This document shows positions 49,721 through 59,919 of a stretch of DNA of 64,000 nt, piece by piece; positions within the stretch are counted from its first letter, which is position 1, and the number at the start of each line of letters is the position of its first letter. The stretch is from contig CM020618.1 of NCBI GenBank assembly GCA_009829735.1, forward strand, positions 40,539,030 through 40,603,029, given 5' to 3'. The stretch is from Pyropia yezoensis. Taxonomy: Eukaryota; Rhodophyta; Bangiophyceae; Bangiales; Bangiaceae. The translations under genes and the position numbers were made by a program. The notes under the pieces are model-generated. The model made no database searches, had not been told where the DNA came from, and saw only the letters and a program-made list of their open reading frames with translations.

Positions 49721-49823
49721 GCAGTCGTAGCTCAGTTGGTTAGAGCGCGCGCCTCACAGGGATTCCAGCGTACGCGATTCCAGCGTACGCGCGAGGTCGT
49801 GGGTTCAAGTCCCACCGACTGTA
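49721..49823 (+). tRNA. tRNA-Val(CAC) with a 29-nt intron
   Basis: Same mature body as the gene at 9303-9389: acceptor GCAGTCG/CGACTGT, T33-CAC-A37, anticodon stem CGCGC/GCGCG, T-loop TTCAAGT. Thirty-six bases lie between the anticodon stems, leaving a 29-base intron. The intron holds two near-identical 15-mers in tandem (gggattccagcgtac, gcgattccagcgtac). Confidence 0.9.
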
Positions 49824-50174
49824 TAACATGCTCTGACGGGCGCCATTGATTCGTGACGGCCGAAGAGGAATTCTCCTCATCTGGAACGCGTGAAAGGAAA
49901 GTTTTGGACTATTGCACATTACCAATAATAGTTTTGATGAAGAAAGCTGAAAGCAACCTTCGACTATATTCGAAAAGTCTTGTTATCTATGTACAATTCG
50001 TTTCCAGCCATGAGAATACGTCTCGGCGCCGACTGCTGGAGTTGTCCCGGCGCGCTTACTCGACCCGGCGTACTCGACATCGTCGTTTTTGCTTGCCGCC
50101 CTCCCAGCCTCCTCTCGCCTATCCAGGTGTCGCGAAACTCTGTCCGCGTTACCGCGCTTTCTTGGGGCTTTGTC
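49824..50174. other. Upstream region of uL13
   Basis: AT-richer than average; no element recognised. In-frame ATGs at 49980 and 50010 lie upstream of the chosen start, and the segment between lacks conservation with L13. Confidence 0.45.
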
Positions 50175-50978
50175 ATGGCGGGTGGCCGCGAGGCCCTCCT
50201 CCGGCAGCACATTGCTCGAGACAGGGTGTGGCGGCACCTAGACGCCCGCGGCCAGCCGCTCGGCCGCCTGGCCGTGGCGGCCGCGTCGCTGCTGCTCGGC
50301 AAGCACAAACCCACCGCCTTGACGTCTGTGTGGGCGGGGGACCCGGTGCTCATCACCCACGCTGACTCGGTCGTCCTGACTGGTCGCAAAGCGACGTCCA
50401 AGGTATACTATCGGCACTCGGGCTACCCTGGGGGCCTCTCCACCACCCCCTTCGCGGACCTGCAGCGGAAGCAGCCGGGCGAGTCCATTCGCCGTGCCGT
50501 CCGTGGCATGCTGCCTGGCAATGCCCTCCGAGCGGTGCGGATGGGTCAGCTGTACGTTGTCCCCGGGGGTGACCACCCGTACGCCGCGCGCAAGCCCGTG
50601 ACGATGCCGCCGCCCGCGGGGGGGGCCCGGCTCGGCCGTGGCGGGGGGGCGTCTGCAGAGGAGGTGCGGGAGTGGTGGGCGAATCTGCTCGTCGATGTTG
50701 GTGCCAGTGACGTCCGGCGGATTGTGGCGGAGGTCAAGGCCGAGGCGGCCGGCAGTGGGGCAGACGGGGGTGCCCCCTCCGCCGTCGCCACCGCTGCCGG
50801 TGAGGTCAACCGGCGGGGCCCCCGCGGGCTCGCCGAGCTGCTCGCCCCGGCGGTAGACGCTGCCGACGCCGAGGACGCGTTGGCGCTGCAGACGTGGCTG
50901 CAAGAAGCGGAGGCGTCTCTGAGCCGCGGGGGGGGGGGCGCCCGAGCGTTTGAGAGCGACACGGGGGGGCGTCCGTGA
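50175..50978 (+). CDS. Ribosomal protein uL13, mitochondrial type
   Basis: Large-subunit protein of bacterial type. Residues 17-130 follow bacterial L13: RVWRHLDARGQPLGRLA, LLLGKHKPT, GDPVLITHADSVVLTG, KVYYRHSGYPGG, RRAVRGMLPGN and a HPYAARKP end. The 267-residue product is almost twice the bacterial length, because of a C-terminal extension of about 125 residues, partly helical and Ala/Glu-rich. Red-algal plastid genomes usually carry their own rpl13, so a mitochondrial role is the better guess; the upstream in-frame Mets could add a presequence. The start at 50175 (gtcATGg) is where homology begins. No intron is needed. Confidence 0.85.
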   Translation: MAGGREALLRQHIARDRVWRHLDARGQPLGRLAVAAASLLLGKHKPTALTSVWAGDPVLITHADSVVLTGRKATSKVYYRHSGYPGGLSTTPFADLQRKQPGESIRRAVRGMLPGNALRAVRMGQLYVVPGGDHPYAARKPVTMPPPAGGARLGRGGGASAEEVREWWANLLVDVGASDVRRIVAEVKAEAAGSGADGGAPSAVATAAGEVNRRGPRGLAELLAPAVDAADAEDALALQTWLQEAEASLSRGGGGARAFESDTGGRP

Positions 50979-51338
50979 CGGGCTTTAGGGGGGAGGGGTC
51001 GGCAAGGGGCCTGCCGCGCGGTGGGGAGGGGCGGGACGACCCCCTCGTTGGCTGCGGCGGCAGTGTCCCAGCGTGGCAAGAGCGACGCGGCCATCACGCA
51101 GCCGGGACTGCCGGCAGAGAAGAGTTTATTGAGTCAGGAGCAAGGCCGGCACAAGGCACAATGCAAGGGACACGCATGCGCGCCAAGGGCGCAGAAACCC
51201 GGAGTCGGCCCGTGAAAATGTACAGCGAGACGCAGCAGCATCAGCTCTCCTTCCGCCCCAAGGTCACCCGATTCAACAACGGCAAACGCCCTTCCGCCCC
51301 AAGGTGAACCTACTCGCTACCACCCCACACACCTCTCC
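50979..51338. other. Intergenic between converging uL13 and antiporter
   Basis: Holds a near-duplicate 17-base string (cgcccttccgccccaag and a close copy, around 51249-51305). No gene supported. Confidence 0.45.
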
Positions 51339-54300
51339 TCACCGCCCCAGCCACCGGTGATCCACGTGGCGGTAAGCACCAAAGCGGCAGCTGGCGTCGA
51401 CCACCTCGGCGCGCGCCGTCCAGCGCGTCACCCGCGCCATCGCAAACTCCACCACGGACTGGTTGTCCTCCACAAGGAGCTCCACACGGTCTGCCAGGGG
51501 CAAGTCGTACGGGTCCAACTCTTCTTCCTCCTCCTCGTCAGTGTAGTCGGTGGAAGGGGGGAGGGTGGACGAGGAGGCGCTGGAGGACAAAGAGCCAGCA
51601 GAGCCCGACGAGGAGAGGCGTGACGACCGCCGCTGACGGGGGTAGGCTCGATTCGTTCCACTGGGCCCAGGAGTATCGGCGGCGTTGTCCTTGCGCTCGG
51701 ACGTCGAGTCCGCCTCCGCCGGCCCATCGAGCGAGAAGCCATCCAGAGGCCCCATCGGCGCGTCCGCTCCACCGACCGCCGGCCCAGACTCGTCGTCGTC
51801 TGTGAGTCCCTCATCGTCGTCCTCAAAAAGCGCATCAATGATGAGGGCGCCCGACGGCAGAAGCGCCGGCGACACGAGCCGCTCGTGCAGGAGATTGACG
51901 GCGCCTGCGAGGCCCGATGTGTCGACCACCGACACTCGCACGGTACCATGCAGCAGGATACCAGGCCCATGGACAATGCGCTGCCGCCGCCGCCGGGCGC
52001 TGGTCATCACCATCAGCGTCATATAGGGGAGTTTGGAGAGGGTCTCGCCCGCTTGCGACACCTTGGCGTACGACCCGTCCGGGGCGTGAGCGTGAGCGTG
52101 CCCTTCGTGGGAGTTGAGCGCCAGAGCCTCCCGCGAGTGGGACAGCGCGTAGGGCGGCTCGTCCGCAATGTACTCGAGGACGAGCAGGCGAGCCATCGCG
52201 CGAGCTAGCTCCGTGCGGAAGAGGGGGTGCTGCCGGCACAGCTGCCGCAGAGGCTCGATCGGAAGCCAAAAAACCGTTGCTGCAGAGGCGATCTCGCAAG
52301 CGCTAAACTTGAGCAGCTTGAGCGAGTGGTTGAGCATCTGCGCATCTGGAGAGTCATCCGACAAGCCGAACAGCGCAATGCCTGACGTGGGGCCGCAAAA
52401 GACGCTGTGCACGGGAAAGCACCAGTGCATCGTGCAGCCAGTGGACAGCTGCAGACTACGCCTCCCGTCCCCAATGCTGCCCACGCTCGCTCGGCCGCGG
52501 AGCACATCAACAGATGGCCCTCGGCTGCGACGCTCGGAGCCCGCCTCGCTTGCACGCTCGTCCGAAGAGCCGCCCACCCCGAAGGATTTGTCGCCCAGTT
52601 CTTCGAAAAAAGTGACCACCGCATCCTTGGCAGCGGCGTAGTCGACGTCCTGTATTCCATCCTCCCCAGATGCGCCGTCACTCGCAGAGGCGGTGTTGGT
52701 GCCCGATGAGATGACCGGCGCGTCCTCATCGCCATTCACAGCCGGTGGCTGCTCAGTGGCCCGAGATATGACCGACGAGTCCAACTCGGACCCGGCTGGA
52801 GGATCAGTGGAGTGCGCGCCCTTGGCCTTGCGACTGCTGTCGACGCCACTGACTTCGCCGCTTGGCCCCGACGCAGACGACTCTGGCTCAGACTCCTCCA
52901 CTTGACGCTGGGTGGTCTTGACAAACTGACCGTGACGGTGCGAAGGAATGCCTGCCCTTGCCAGCTGCTTCCGCAGCAACTGCGACCGACGGTGGGCCAT
53001 GATGGACGCAGACCCAATCCGCAATGCGCCGTCCAGCACCAACATGAAGCAGGAGCCCTCGGGGGGAACAGACTCGCTCGGGGTGAGCTTTTGGATGCGC
53101 CCCACCTTCCGAACAAGCCGAGAGAACGTGGCGTCGTCGAGAGACCCAAAGAAGGGGGACCGCCGCAGCACGGCGTGTGGATCCACTACTCCCGGCCGCC
53201 TGAAGCGGTCGTTCCACAGAAAGTAGGAGCAGCGCTGCTCAATCAACTCCTCGCTCAGCTGATGGAACTCCGCGTCATTCAACGCGCCCGACTCACGCAG
53301 GTCCTCAAGTGTCCCGACCTGCTTGTTGTAGCACAGCCGCACTGCCGCGTCGGTCTGGACCTGCGCAAACACGTGACTGTCCAGCGTTTCGAGACGGTTG
53401 AGGAAGGTGACGACATTCTCGTACAGGCTCTCTACCTCCTGGGCCACCAGCGGCGACTCGAGAAGCCACTCTTCCTTGAGCACCTCAACGACCGAGCTGA
53501 CCAGAACATTGGCGACGGCGATTGAGCCCTCAATGCTAGTCTGACCCAGCAGTCGCTGCACGCGCTTAAACGAGTGACGGAGAGGCGTCTTGTGAAGTGC
53601 GCGCGCAAGAGCGCCCAGGGTAGACTTGTGAAGAAACACAAACAGCTCGTGTGGGCGGCCTTCGTCGTTGGCGTCCATCGCCTTGAAAAGGTCCTCGGAG
53701 AGAGCTGCAAGGGACCCCAGCTCCACGACATTGATATTGAAACCGGTGCGGACGTGGGAGAGCATGGCCATCAGGACCCGTCGACGGACCTCACGGTCCA
53801 GGTCCGTCCCGACCTCGCCTGCTGCGGCACCCCGACGAATATCCCGAAACAGCACGTTGGGAGCCCGATACACAAACGACGTGGAAGACGCAGATGAGGA
53901 AGTAGAGCTGGGTCCGCCTGACGTGTCTCCTCTGTCCACAGGGGCTGCTTGTACCCCCGACGACGCCCGACGGGCCGCCTCAACACGACCGCTGCCAGCC
54001 GCCTCGGAGCCGCGTGCACCAGTGCCACTGCCACGAACGCCGGATTCATGGCCATCTTTCCCAGAACGTCTCGACCACCGACTCTTTTTCTTCTCCAATA
54101 CCGGGCGGATGGTAGGGATAATCAGTGGGCTGCTGCTGCTGAGGCGCGGTGACGGTGGCACCGGCCGAGAGACGGACAACCGCCCGCCGGGCCGTGGATA
54201 GGTGCCGTCCAGGCGAGGCCGATCCGTCGACTGCCGGTCGCCCCGGTCGGCCGCCCCACGCACCACCGATGGCGAAGGGGACGGCGCTCCACTGGGGCCG

Positions 54301-56114
54301 AGCCGCGGTGTTCCAACTGAGGACCCAGGGGGGGTCCGCCACTGCAGTGAATCGCGGCGGCCACCACCGCCGGCGCCACCACCGAGCGAGCCTGGGTCCA
54401 TGCTCAGCCGCCGCCCAGCGTGGTGAATGTCCATCGACCGCCGCATGTCTGAAGCAAGCCCAGTCAAGCTCGTCCGCCCCGGATGGATGTCCAGGGACGC
54501 GCGCGCATAATCCGCGGCGGCGTTGCCCTCCGTCCAGGACTCGGGGATGACATTGTCCCGCACATAAGACCAACGGGCGCTCTTGAAGAACCCATCGATG
54601 ACAATCGAGTCGAGGATCTGGTAGGTCTTCTGCTGCATTAGCGCCCGGGCACGCGCCAAGAAGTCTGCCTTGGCTGGGTCGGCTCGGTTCAGACCGAGAA
54701 GCGACAGTGCTGGAGAGATGGTCAGCCCATTGACAAGGAGTGACAGCGCAACCACCCCCGTCGTCCACAGCACAACCCGCGAGCGCACTTCGTCTGGGAT
54801 GGTCTCGGACTCACCCACCTCGAGCGCCAGGATGAGAGACACCGCGCCGCGGAGGCCTGACAGGCCCACGACAACTGCCTGCCGCCAGGTGTACCACTTT
54901 TGACGCCAGGACAGGGCCGGGTGGAAGAATCCCAACAGCGCAAAGCGAAGGACCTGCAGGAAGGCAAAGTAGGCCAGTACAAAGATGTAGTCCTGCCACT
55001 CGTGGGGCGCCCCAGCACAAGACCAGCTGAAGGCGGTGACGAGCACCCCCGAGTACACAAATACAATGGTGTTGGCCATCCACCCGAGAAGCTCCCAAAA
55101 GTGAGCGAGCGGCTCCCGAGCAGAGGGAGTGATGAGGGACTTGCCCAGAGCTGATAGCAACAGCCCAGATGTGACGTTGCAGATGACGCCCGACAAGCGA
55201 GCCGGCGACTGGGCCGTCCAAAAACCGAGAAAGGCGGTAATGACGGTGATGGAGGTCTCTACCTCAAACATCTCGCAGACCAACGCCAGGCCAATGAGGG
55301 CAACAAGACCAAAAGCAAGGCCCATGGCCACCCCACCCAGAGAGAGGCGAATCACCTCAAGGACAATTTCCCCTGCCGACAGCTGCTCCCCGTCCAGGCG
55401 AGCGTTGGTGAAGAAGGCCTCGAACAGCACAAATGCAGAGCCGTCGTTGATGAGACTCTCGCCCTCAATCAAGGTGTTGAGATATTCGCTGGCGCCCACC
55501 GACTTGAGGGTCGCCGTCACAGAGATAGGGTCCGTCGCAGACAGCATAGACCCAAACATGAGCGCCGACCACCACGACCAGCCGGGAGTCTGGATGATCA
55601 GCCTCTGAAAGGCGGCCACCGCAAACACCTGCAAGATGACAATGACAAACGCGAGCAGGCAGATGGGACGAAAGAGGCGCTTGAAGATGTGCCATTCGGT
55701 GTTGAAGGCGGCCTCAAAGATGAGCGGCGAAAGGAAGACGAAAAAAAACGTGTTGGGCGGGCTCAGGTGCACCCACTGGCGAAGCGATTTGGAAAGGAGC
55801 CCCATCTCCACGCCACAGCCGAGGGCGCCGAGGAGGGCGCCCAGCACCAGCAGCATCAGCGTGTAGGGGAAGCGGATGACCCGCGTCATCGGCTGCGCCA
55901 ACACCCCCAGCAGCAAAGCGATAAAGGGGAAAATGATGACGGTAAAGTCGCGCTGGCACGCCTCATCGCATGCCCCGTTGGGCACCGCCAGCAGGCATGA
56001 CGACGGCGTCTGGCGGTTGCAAAGGGCGCCAAAGAGGGAGTCCTCGCCCACCTCGCCGGCGGTGGAGGCGGCGGTGGAGCCCAACACGGTCGCGGCGCGG
56101 ACGGCTGCGTCCAT
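51339..56114 (-). CDS. SOS1/NHE-like Na+/H+ antiporter with long regulatory tail
   Basis: A 1591-residue protein from ATG 56114; an ATG at 56309 would add 65 residues. About residues 55-475 form the exchanger domain with 10-12 hydrophobic helices: SATDPISVTATLKS and EGESLINDGSAF carry the conserved Asp and Asn-Asp pairs of the CPA1 family, and GLSGLRGAVSLILAL is the typical late helix. The long tail first has a soluble helical part, then Ser/Gly/Arg-rich linkers. A cyclic-nucleotide-binding-like fold is seen in two pieces (about 985-1040 with FFGSLDDATFSRLVRKVGRI, and about 1215-1320), split by a Ser/Asp-rich insert. Plant SOS1 has this order and exports Na+ at the plasma membrane, which would suit an intertidal alga. 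The whole is one exon, large for this window. Confidence 0.88.
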   Translation of the reverse strand: MDAAVRAATVLGSTAASTAGEVGEDSLFGALCNRQTPSSCLLAVPNGACDEACQRDFTVIIFPFIALLLGVLAQPMTRVIRFPYTLMLLVLGALLGALGCGVEMGLLSKSLRQWVHLSPPNTFFFVFLSPLIFEAAFNTEWHIFKRLFRPICLLAFVIVILQVFAVAAFQRLIIQTPGWSWWSALMFGSMLSATDPISVTATLKSVGASEYLNTLIEGESLINDGSAFVLFEAFFTNARLDGEQLSAGEIVLEVIRLSLGGVAMGLAFGLVALIGLALVCEMFEVETSITVITAFLGFWTAQSPARLSGVICNVTSGLLLSALGKSLITPSAREPLAHFWELLGWMANTIVFVYSGVLVTAFSWSCAGAPHEWQDYIFVLAYFAFLQVLRFALLGFFHPALSWRQKWYTWRQAVVVGLSGLRGAVSLILALEVGESETIPDEVRSRVVLWTTGVVALSLLVNGLTISPALSLLGLNRADPAKADFLARARALMQQKTYQILDSIVIDGFFKSARWSYVRDNVIPESWTEGNAAADYARASLDIHPGRTSLTGLASDMRRSMDIHHAGRRLSMDPGSLGGGAGGGGRRDSLQWRTPPGSSVGTPRLGPSGAPSPSPSVVRGAADRGDRQSTDRPRLDGTYPRPGGRLSVSRPVPPSPRLSSSSPLIIPTIRPVLEKKKSRWSRRSGKDGHESGVRGSGTGARGSEAAGSGRVEAARRASSGVQAAPVDRGDTSGGPSSTSSSASSTSFVYRAPNVLFRDIRRGAAAGEVGTDLDREVRRRVLMAMLSHVRTGFNINVVELGSLAALSEDLFKAMDANDEGRPHELFVFLHKSTLGALARALHKTPLRHSFKRVQRLLGQTSIEGSIAVANVLVSSVVEVLKEEWLLESPLVAQEVESLYENVVTFLNRLETLDSHVFAQVQTDAAVRLCYNKQVGTLEDLRESGALNDAEFHQLSEELIEQRCSYFLWNDRFRRPGVVDPHAVLRRSPFFGSLDDATFSRLVRKVGRIQKLTPSESVPPEGSCFMLVLDGALRIGSASIMAHRRSQLLRKQLARAGIPSHRHGQFVKTTQRQVEESEPESSASGPSGEVSGVDSSRKAKGAHSTDPPAGSELDSSVISRATEQPPAVNGDEDAPVISSGTNTASASDGASGEDGIQDVDYAAAKDAVVTFFEELGDKSFGVGGSSDERASEAGSERRSRGPSVDVLRGRASVGSIGDGRRSLQLSTGCTMHWCFPVHSVFCGPTSGIALFGLSDDSPDAQMLNHSLKLLKFSACEIASAATVFWLPIEPLRQLCRQHPLFRTELARAMARLLVLEYIADEPPYALSHSREALALNSHEGHAHAHAPDGSYAKVSQAGETLSKLPYMTLMVMTSARRRRQRIVHGPGILLHGTVRVSVVDTSGLAGAVNLLHERLVSPALLPSGALIIDALFEDDDEGLTDDDESGPAVGGADAPMGPLDGFSLDGPAEADSTSERKDNAADTPGPSGTNRAYPRQRRSSRLSSSGSAGSLSSSASSSTLPPSTDYTDEEEEEELDPYDLPLADRVELLVEDNQSVVEFAMARVTRWTARAEVVDASCRFGAYRHVDHRWLGR

Positions 56115-57481
56115 GGTGGCCGCCTCAGCCCCGGCGGCGCGGGCAAACCGCGCAACGTCGGCGACGGAGGGCAAGGGTGACGGTGGGGGGCGTCGCGCGA
56201 CACATAAACCGCCTCGTGTCGCGAACCGGGGAAGGGGTGGCGAGAAACACCCCGCGGTGGGGGGGGGGATGGGGACGCCCTGCCCCTGGAAGGTCGCACG
56301 GGACCCCACCTGGAGGGTGGTCGCAATCCCTCAAGACGGCGTCAGGGAGGGCGACCCCGTGGGGGGGTGGTCGCACGCCCTCAAGGCGGCGTTGGGGAGG
56401 GCGCTACCCCGCGAAGTGAGCTGCCTCGCGCTGGCATGCGCTTGCCCCACCACGCTCCGCGACGGGGGTCAGGGGGCTTGGAGGCCTGTTGAGAGAGGCA
56501 CCCGGTGTCCGTGGCGGCGAGCACGAGGCGGGGTGCAGCCAAAGAAAACGCGCCACACCCTTTCTACGCGGCCCGGCCGATTGGTCCGCCGACTTGCACG
56601 CCCCCAAATGAGCGTGCCAGTCGTACACGTGGAGGTCCACGACTGGCCTATTTGCAATCCGATTCGGATCGCTCTGGTTCCCCGCTGATCCCTCGGGCGA
56701 GACCGGTGACTTGCGCCCTCCCGAACACCCTCCCTGTCCAGCCGCGCGCGGGACTCGGTAAGAATCCACCACCCACCCACCACCGCCTGCGCTGACCGCC
56801 GGCCGGCCGGACCCTAACCCGGCCGGCTGCTCGCGGGGGAGGCGGTAAATAGGGGGGCGACCCGCGCTGCGCGGCGCTGAGAGGGGCGTCCTTAGGCGAG
56901 AGTGCCTACTGCTCGGCGCTGGATCTCCCCGCCGTCATTGTGGCCACGGTGCCGAGCTGGGCCGACGGCGGAGCATGCGGACGCTGGAGGGAGCGAGTGG
57001 TCTCCAGCTGGGAGTAGGGAGGGGTGGAGACAAGGTGGCTTCACGTGGGCACCTCGGGGGACGTTACTGGACGCGCAGCAGAGGGGGAAGCGACAAGACA
57101 ACGAAGATGGGAGCGAGAAATGCAATGGAAGAAACCCTACTTCCCGTCCTCGGCACCATCCCGCAAAATTCAGACGCATATGCACCGTCGAGAAACGCGC
57201 GTAAGCAAGCCCACGGCGGGCGCTTCATTCACCAGGCGCCCGAAGCAGCAGTGCTCGCGCGCGCAGGGCCATCTCGTCACGCTGCCAGTCGCGCCTCTCC
57301 CCGCCTGCTCACGAGCAGGCAGCCAAACAAAGGGTCTCTCAACAAGTGCCGTCAGCGCAACACCACACCATGCACGCTGCTTGCCCCGCCATCCCCCTGC
57401 CCTTCCTCAAATCATGGCTTCTCACTTTGCGCAGCTCGCGCCTACCGCCCCCACCTCCCTACCCAGCTTGAATATTCACAT
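56115..57481. other. Intergenic, upstream of the antiporter
   Basis: Promoter side of the antiporter and downstream side of the repeat protein (both minus). Short ORFs on either strand have no domain. Short repeats of gggtggtcgca with ccctcaag occur near 56310-56385. Confidence 0.45.
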
Positions 57482-58414
57482 CTACTCCCAGTCCACCGGG
57501 CACGAGCCACCCTCAGCTGGTGGTGATGGCGACGATGGCGGTGCCCCCCCCGTCTCCCCCTTCCGCCTGCGCCCATGCGCGGGCCCGAAGAATGGCCCCC
57601 CCGACGGGCTCATCCCCGCCCGTCGAGCCGCCAGGTTGTCTCCCACATGCTGGTTGGACACAGGTGCGCCGGCGCCCGGCCGGGGCGCCCCACCGCGGTG
57701 CGCGGGCGCAAAGTACGCGCCGCCCGACGGCGACATGCCGCGGGTGCGGGCGGCCAGCGGGGGGTCCCCGCCCCCGGAGCCGTCGCTGCGCACCTTTGCC
57801 GCAGCGGGCACCGTGGGCGCCCCCGCCCCGGGGCGCGCCCGCCCGGCAGGACGGTGGCCCGGCCCGAAGAAGGGGGTCCCCGACGGCGAGTTGCCGCTGC
57901 CGCGGCCGAGTAGGCCCCCACCGTGGTGGGAGGCGGCGCGCGGCGCGCCCGCGCCGGGCGCGGGTGCCGGAGGGTGCCGGCGAGGGCCAAAGAACGGTGC
58001 GCCCACCGCAGACCACCCAGCCGCTCGCGCCATCCGGTGGGATGAAGGGGGGGTGGTGGAGGAGGGGGGAGACGTGGGAGAGGAGGTGGAGGTCTCCCGC
58101 AGCGGCGAGGCCTTGGACGTAGTCGCCGCAGCAGCCGCGGCGGCGGCGGCAGCGGCGGCGGCGCGGCGCGACGCAGAGGCGGGGCCAAAAAAGGGGCGCC
58201 CAACGGGGGAGTAGCCCCGGTGGCCGCCCGACGAGGGCGACGACGCCGCAGCGCGGCCACCGGCGGCGGCGGCGGCGGTGCCGTCGGTGGGTCCGCCGGC
58301 GGCAGTGGCCACCACAGAGGCGGCCGCCGCCGCGGGACGCCGCCGCAGGGGTGCACCGCCAGTCAGCCACGAGCGGCCGACGGCCAGCGTCGGTGGTGGG
58401 GTGAGGAACGCCAT
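57482..58414 (-). CDS. Plastid-targeted repeat protein with five PFFGPA-type motifs
   Basis: A 310-residue protein from ATG 58414 (ACCATGG). Residues 1-50 (MAFLTPPPTLAVGRSWLTGG..) look like a plastid transit peptide. The rest is disordered, rich in Gly, Pro, Ala, Arg and Ser, basic, and lacks Cys-rich or membrane segments. Five short motifs recur at about 67 (GYSPVGRPFFGPA), 133 (GWSAVGAPFFGPR), 174 (GNSPSGTPFFGPG), 226 (GMSPSGGAYFAPA) and 267 (GMSPSGGPFFGPA), spaced 41-66 residues. Linkers of the last three repeats also share PGAGAP and A-A-R. I know no family with this motif. Even spacing of short aromatic motifs in a basic disordered plastid protein is the design of multivalent linkers such as pyrenoid Rubisco linkers; that role is inference only. 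A thylakoid or phycobilisome linker is an alternative. Confidence 0.65.
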   Translation of the reverse strand: MAFLTPPPTLAVGRSWLTGGAPLRRRPAAAAASVVATAAGGPTDGTAAAAAGGRAAASSPSSGGHRGYSPVGRPFFGPASASRRAAAAAAAAAAAAATTSKASPLRETSTSSPTSPPSSTTPPSSHRMARAAGWSAVGAPFFGPRRHPPAPAPGAGAPRAASHHGGGLLGRGSGNSPSGTPFFGPGHRPAGRARPGAGAPTVPAAAKVRSDGSGGGDPPLAARTRGMSPSGGAYFAPAHRGGAPRPGAGAPVSNQHVGDNLAARRAGMSPSGGPFFGPAHGRRRKGETGGAPPSSPSPPAEGGSCPVDWE

Positions 58415-59919
58415 GGTTGTAGCCACGACGGGTGCGGGAAAGAGTTCAGGGAAGAGGGGGTGGCACACACGGAAGCGACACAATGCAGAGAGGCAAAGCC
58501 CACAGCAGGAGAGTGGCCAGGGAGAGGGGAGCGCAATGAGCGGGAAGTCGCAGTGGCTGCCGTCCAAAGGTGATGCACGGGTGATCAAGGCAGTCGCCCC
58601 TCTCCACCCTGCCCCCCCCCCCCCCCCTTTTATGTCCAATCCGTCGCGGAGTTCAGTGGGCCCGCAGGGGCCTCAGGGGCAGCACTACGCCAGCCCCTCA
58701 CCCTGTGCTCACTCCCCGTCCCCACACTGCATGGAGCGCCACCCCCACCCTCCCCCACAAATGACGCCAGCTCGTAGGGGATCCAGCTTCCACGAGCAAC
58801 CATCGGTGGGGAATACACATCCACGCGGTGGGGGAGTGGGGGTTGCGATTCTACCTATGGTGTCCGCTCCCCCCTCCTGCGAAGCGCGCCGAGCCACGAC
58901 CGCGAGGGGCAGGGGGGGGGGGGGCGGGGAGATTCCGGCTTCCACGCGCCGTCACCGCCGTGGTGTTGGCAGTGGGTGTAGCCGTAGTGCACGCCTTATC
59001 CCCTCCCCCCCCACATCGCGCGTGATTGACGACGGTCGCGGCGCATCGGCGCCCGCAGCTGAAGAGCACTTCTCCAGCTTCCACTCCCGTCCACGTGCCA
59101 CGATGGAAACACAACGGGCGCATCAGATTTTAGGGGGAATCTCCCGTGCTGTCACGCGCCGATGCCAACAACCAGAGGCCCCATGAAGTGAAAAATCCAA
59201 TCCCCCGCCATGGGTGGGGTGTTTGTGGCCAGGGTTCTTGGAGCCTTGCCAATGGTTCGTCTCGGATACGAGCTTCTCTACAAAGCTTATCACTCGGAGT
59301 GGGGGGCCACTTATAAACTGTATGTACTTACAAATGTGACGCATTCCGTAGACCATGTCACTCAGCAATGAGAAGGCGGAAATTATATGGCTTTGTACCA
59401 ATCCCACTCCATTTACGCGCTCGCTGGGCGCATCGTCGGTGTATCGGATTCGCCTCGGATGACAGACAGAGACGCGCAGCCCACAGCACCAGAACCAGAG
59501 CAGTGGCTGCCAGACGGGGAAGGGTAGGGGGAGCGGCCGGCCGCGGCCGGCCGGGCGGCTCGTACGCTCGGCACAGCGCACCGCCACGCATCCCTTCCGC
59601 GGTCACGGTTTTGGCCTGCACCTGCCGCGGGAAACCGACGCCACCCACACCTCGCCCGCCGGCTGTCACCGTCTGCTGCAGGCGCGACCCCGGCTGTCGC
59701 CGTCTGCCGCCGGCGCGACCCTACCTGCAGGGGAGGGGCATCTTGCTTCCCTCGAGCGCCCTCCCCTTCTTCCCGCAAGCGGTTGTGGGGTGGCCCGCCC
59801 GTGCTGGAGCGGACGCGGCGGCTGCCGCAGCTTGCGTGACAGGGAGGAGTGGGAGGGAGGGGGATCCAGCACTTCCCCGCGCTGCGGCCGTTGGGCGGCA
59901 GCTCCTCCCCTTCCCCCGA
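58415..59919. other. Divergent intergenic region, repeat protein / exportin-like
   Basis: No supported gene. Minus-strand in-frame Met codons upstream to 58639 could extend the repeat protein but would spoil the transit peptide. A C-run at 58609-58627 and a G-run near 58913-58924 occur. Confidence 0.45.
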
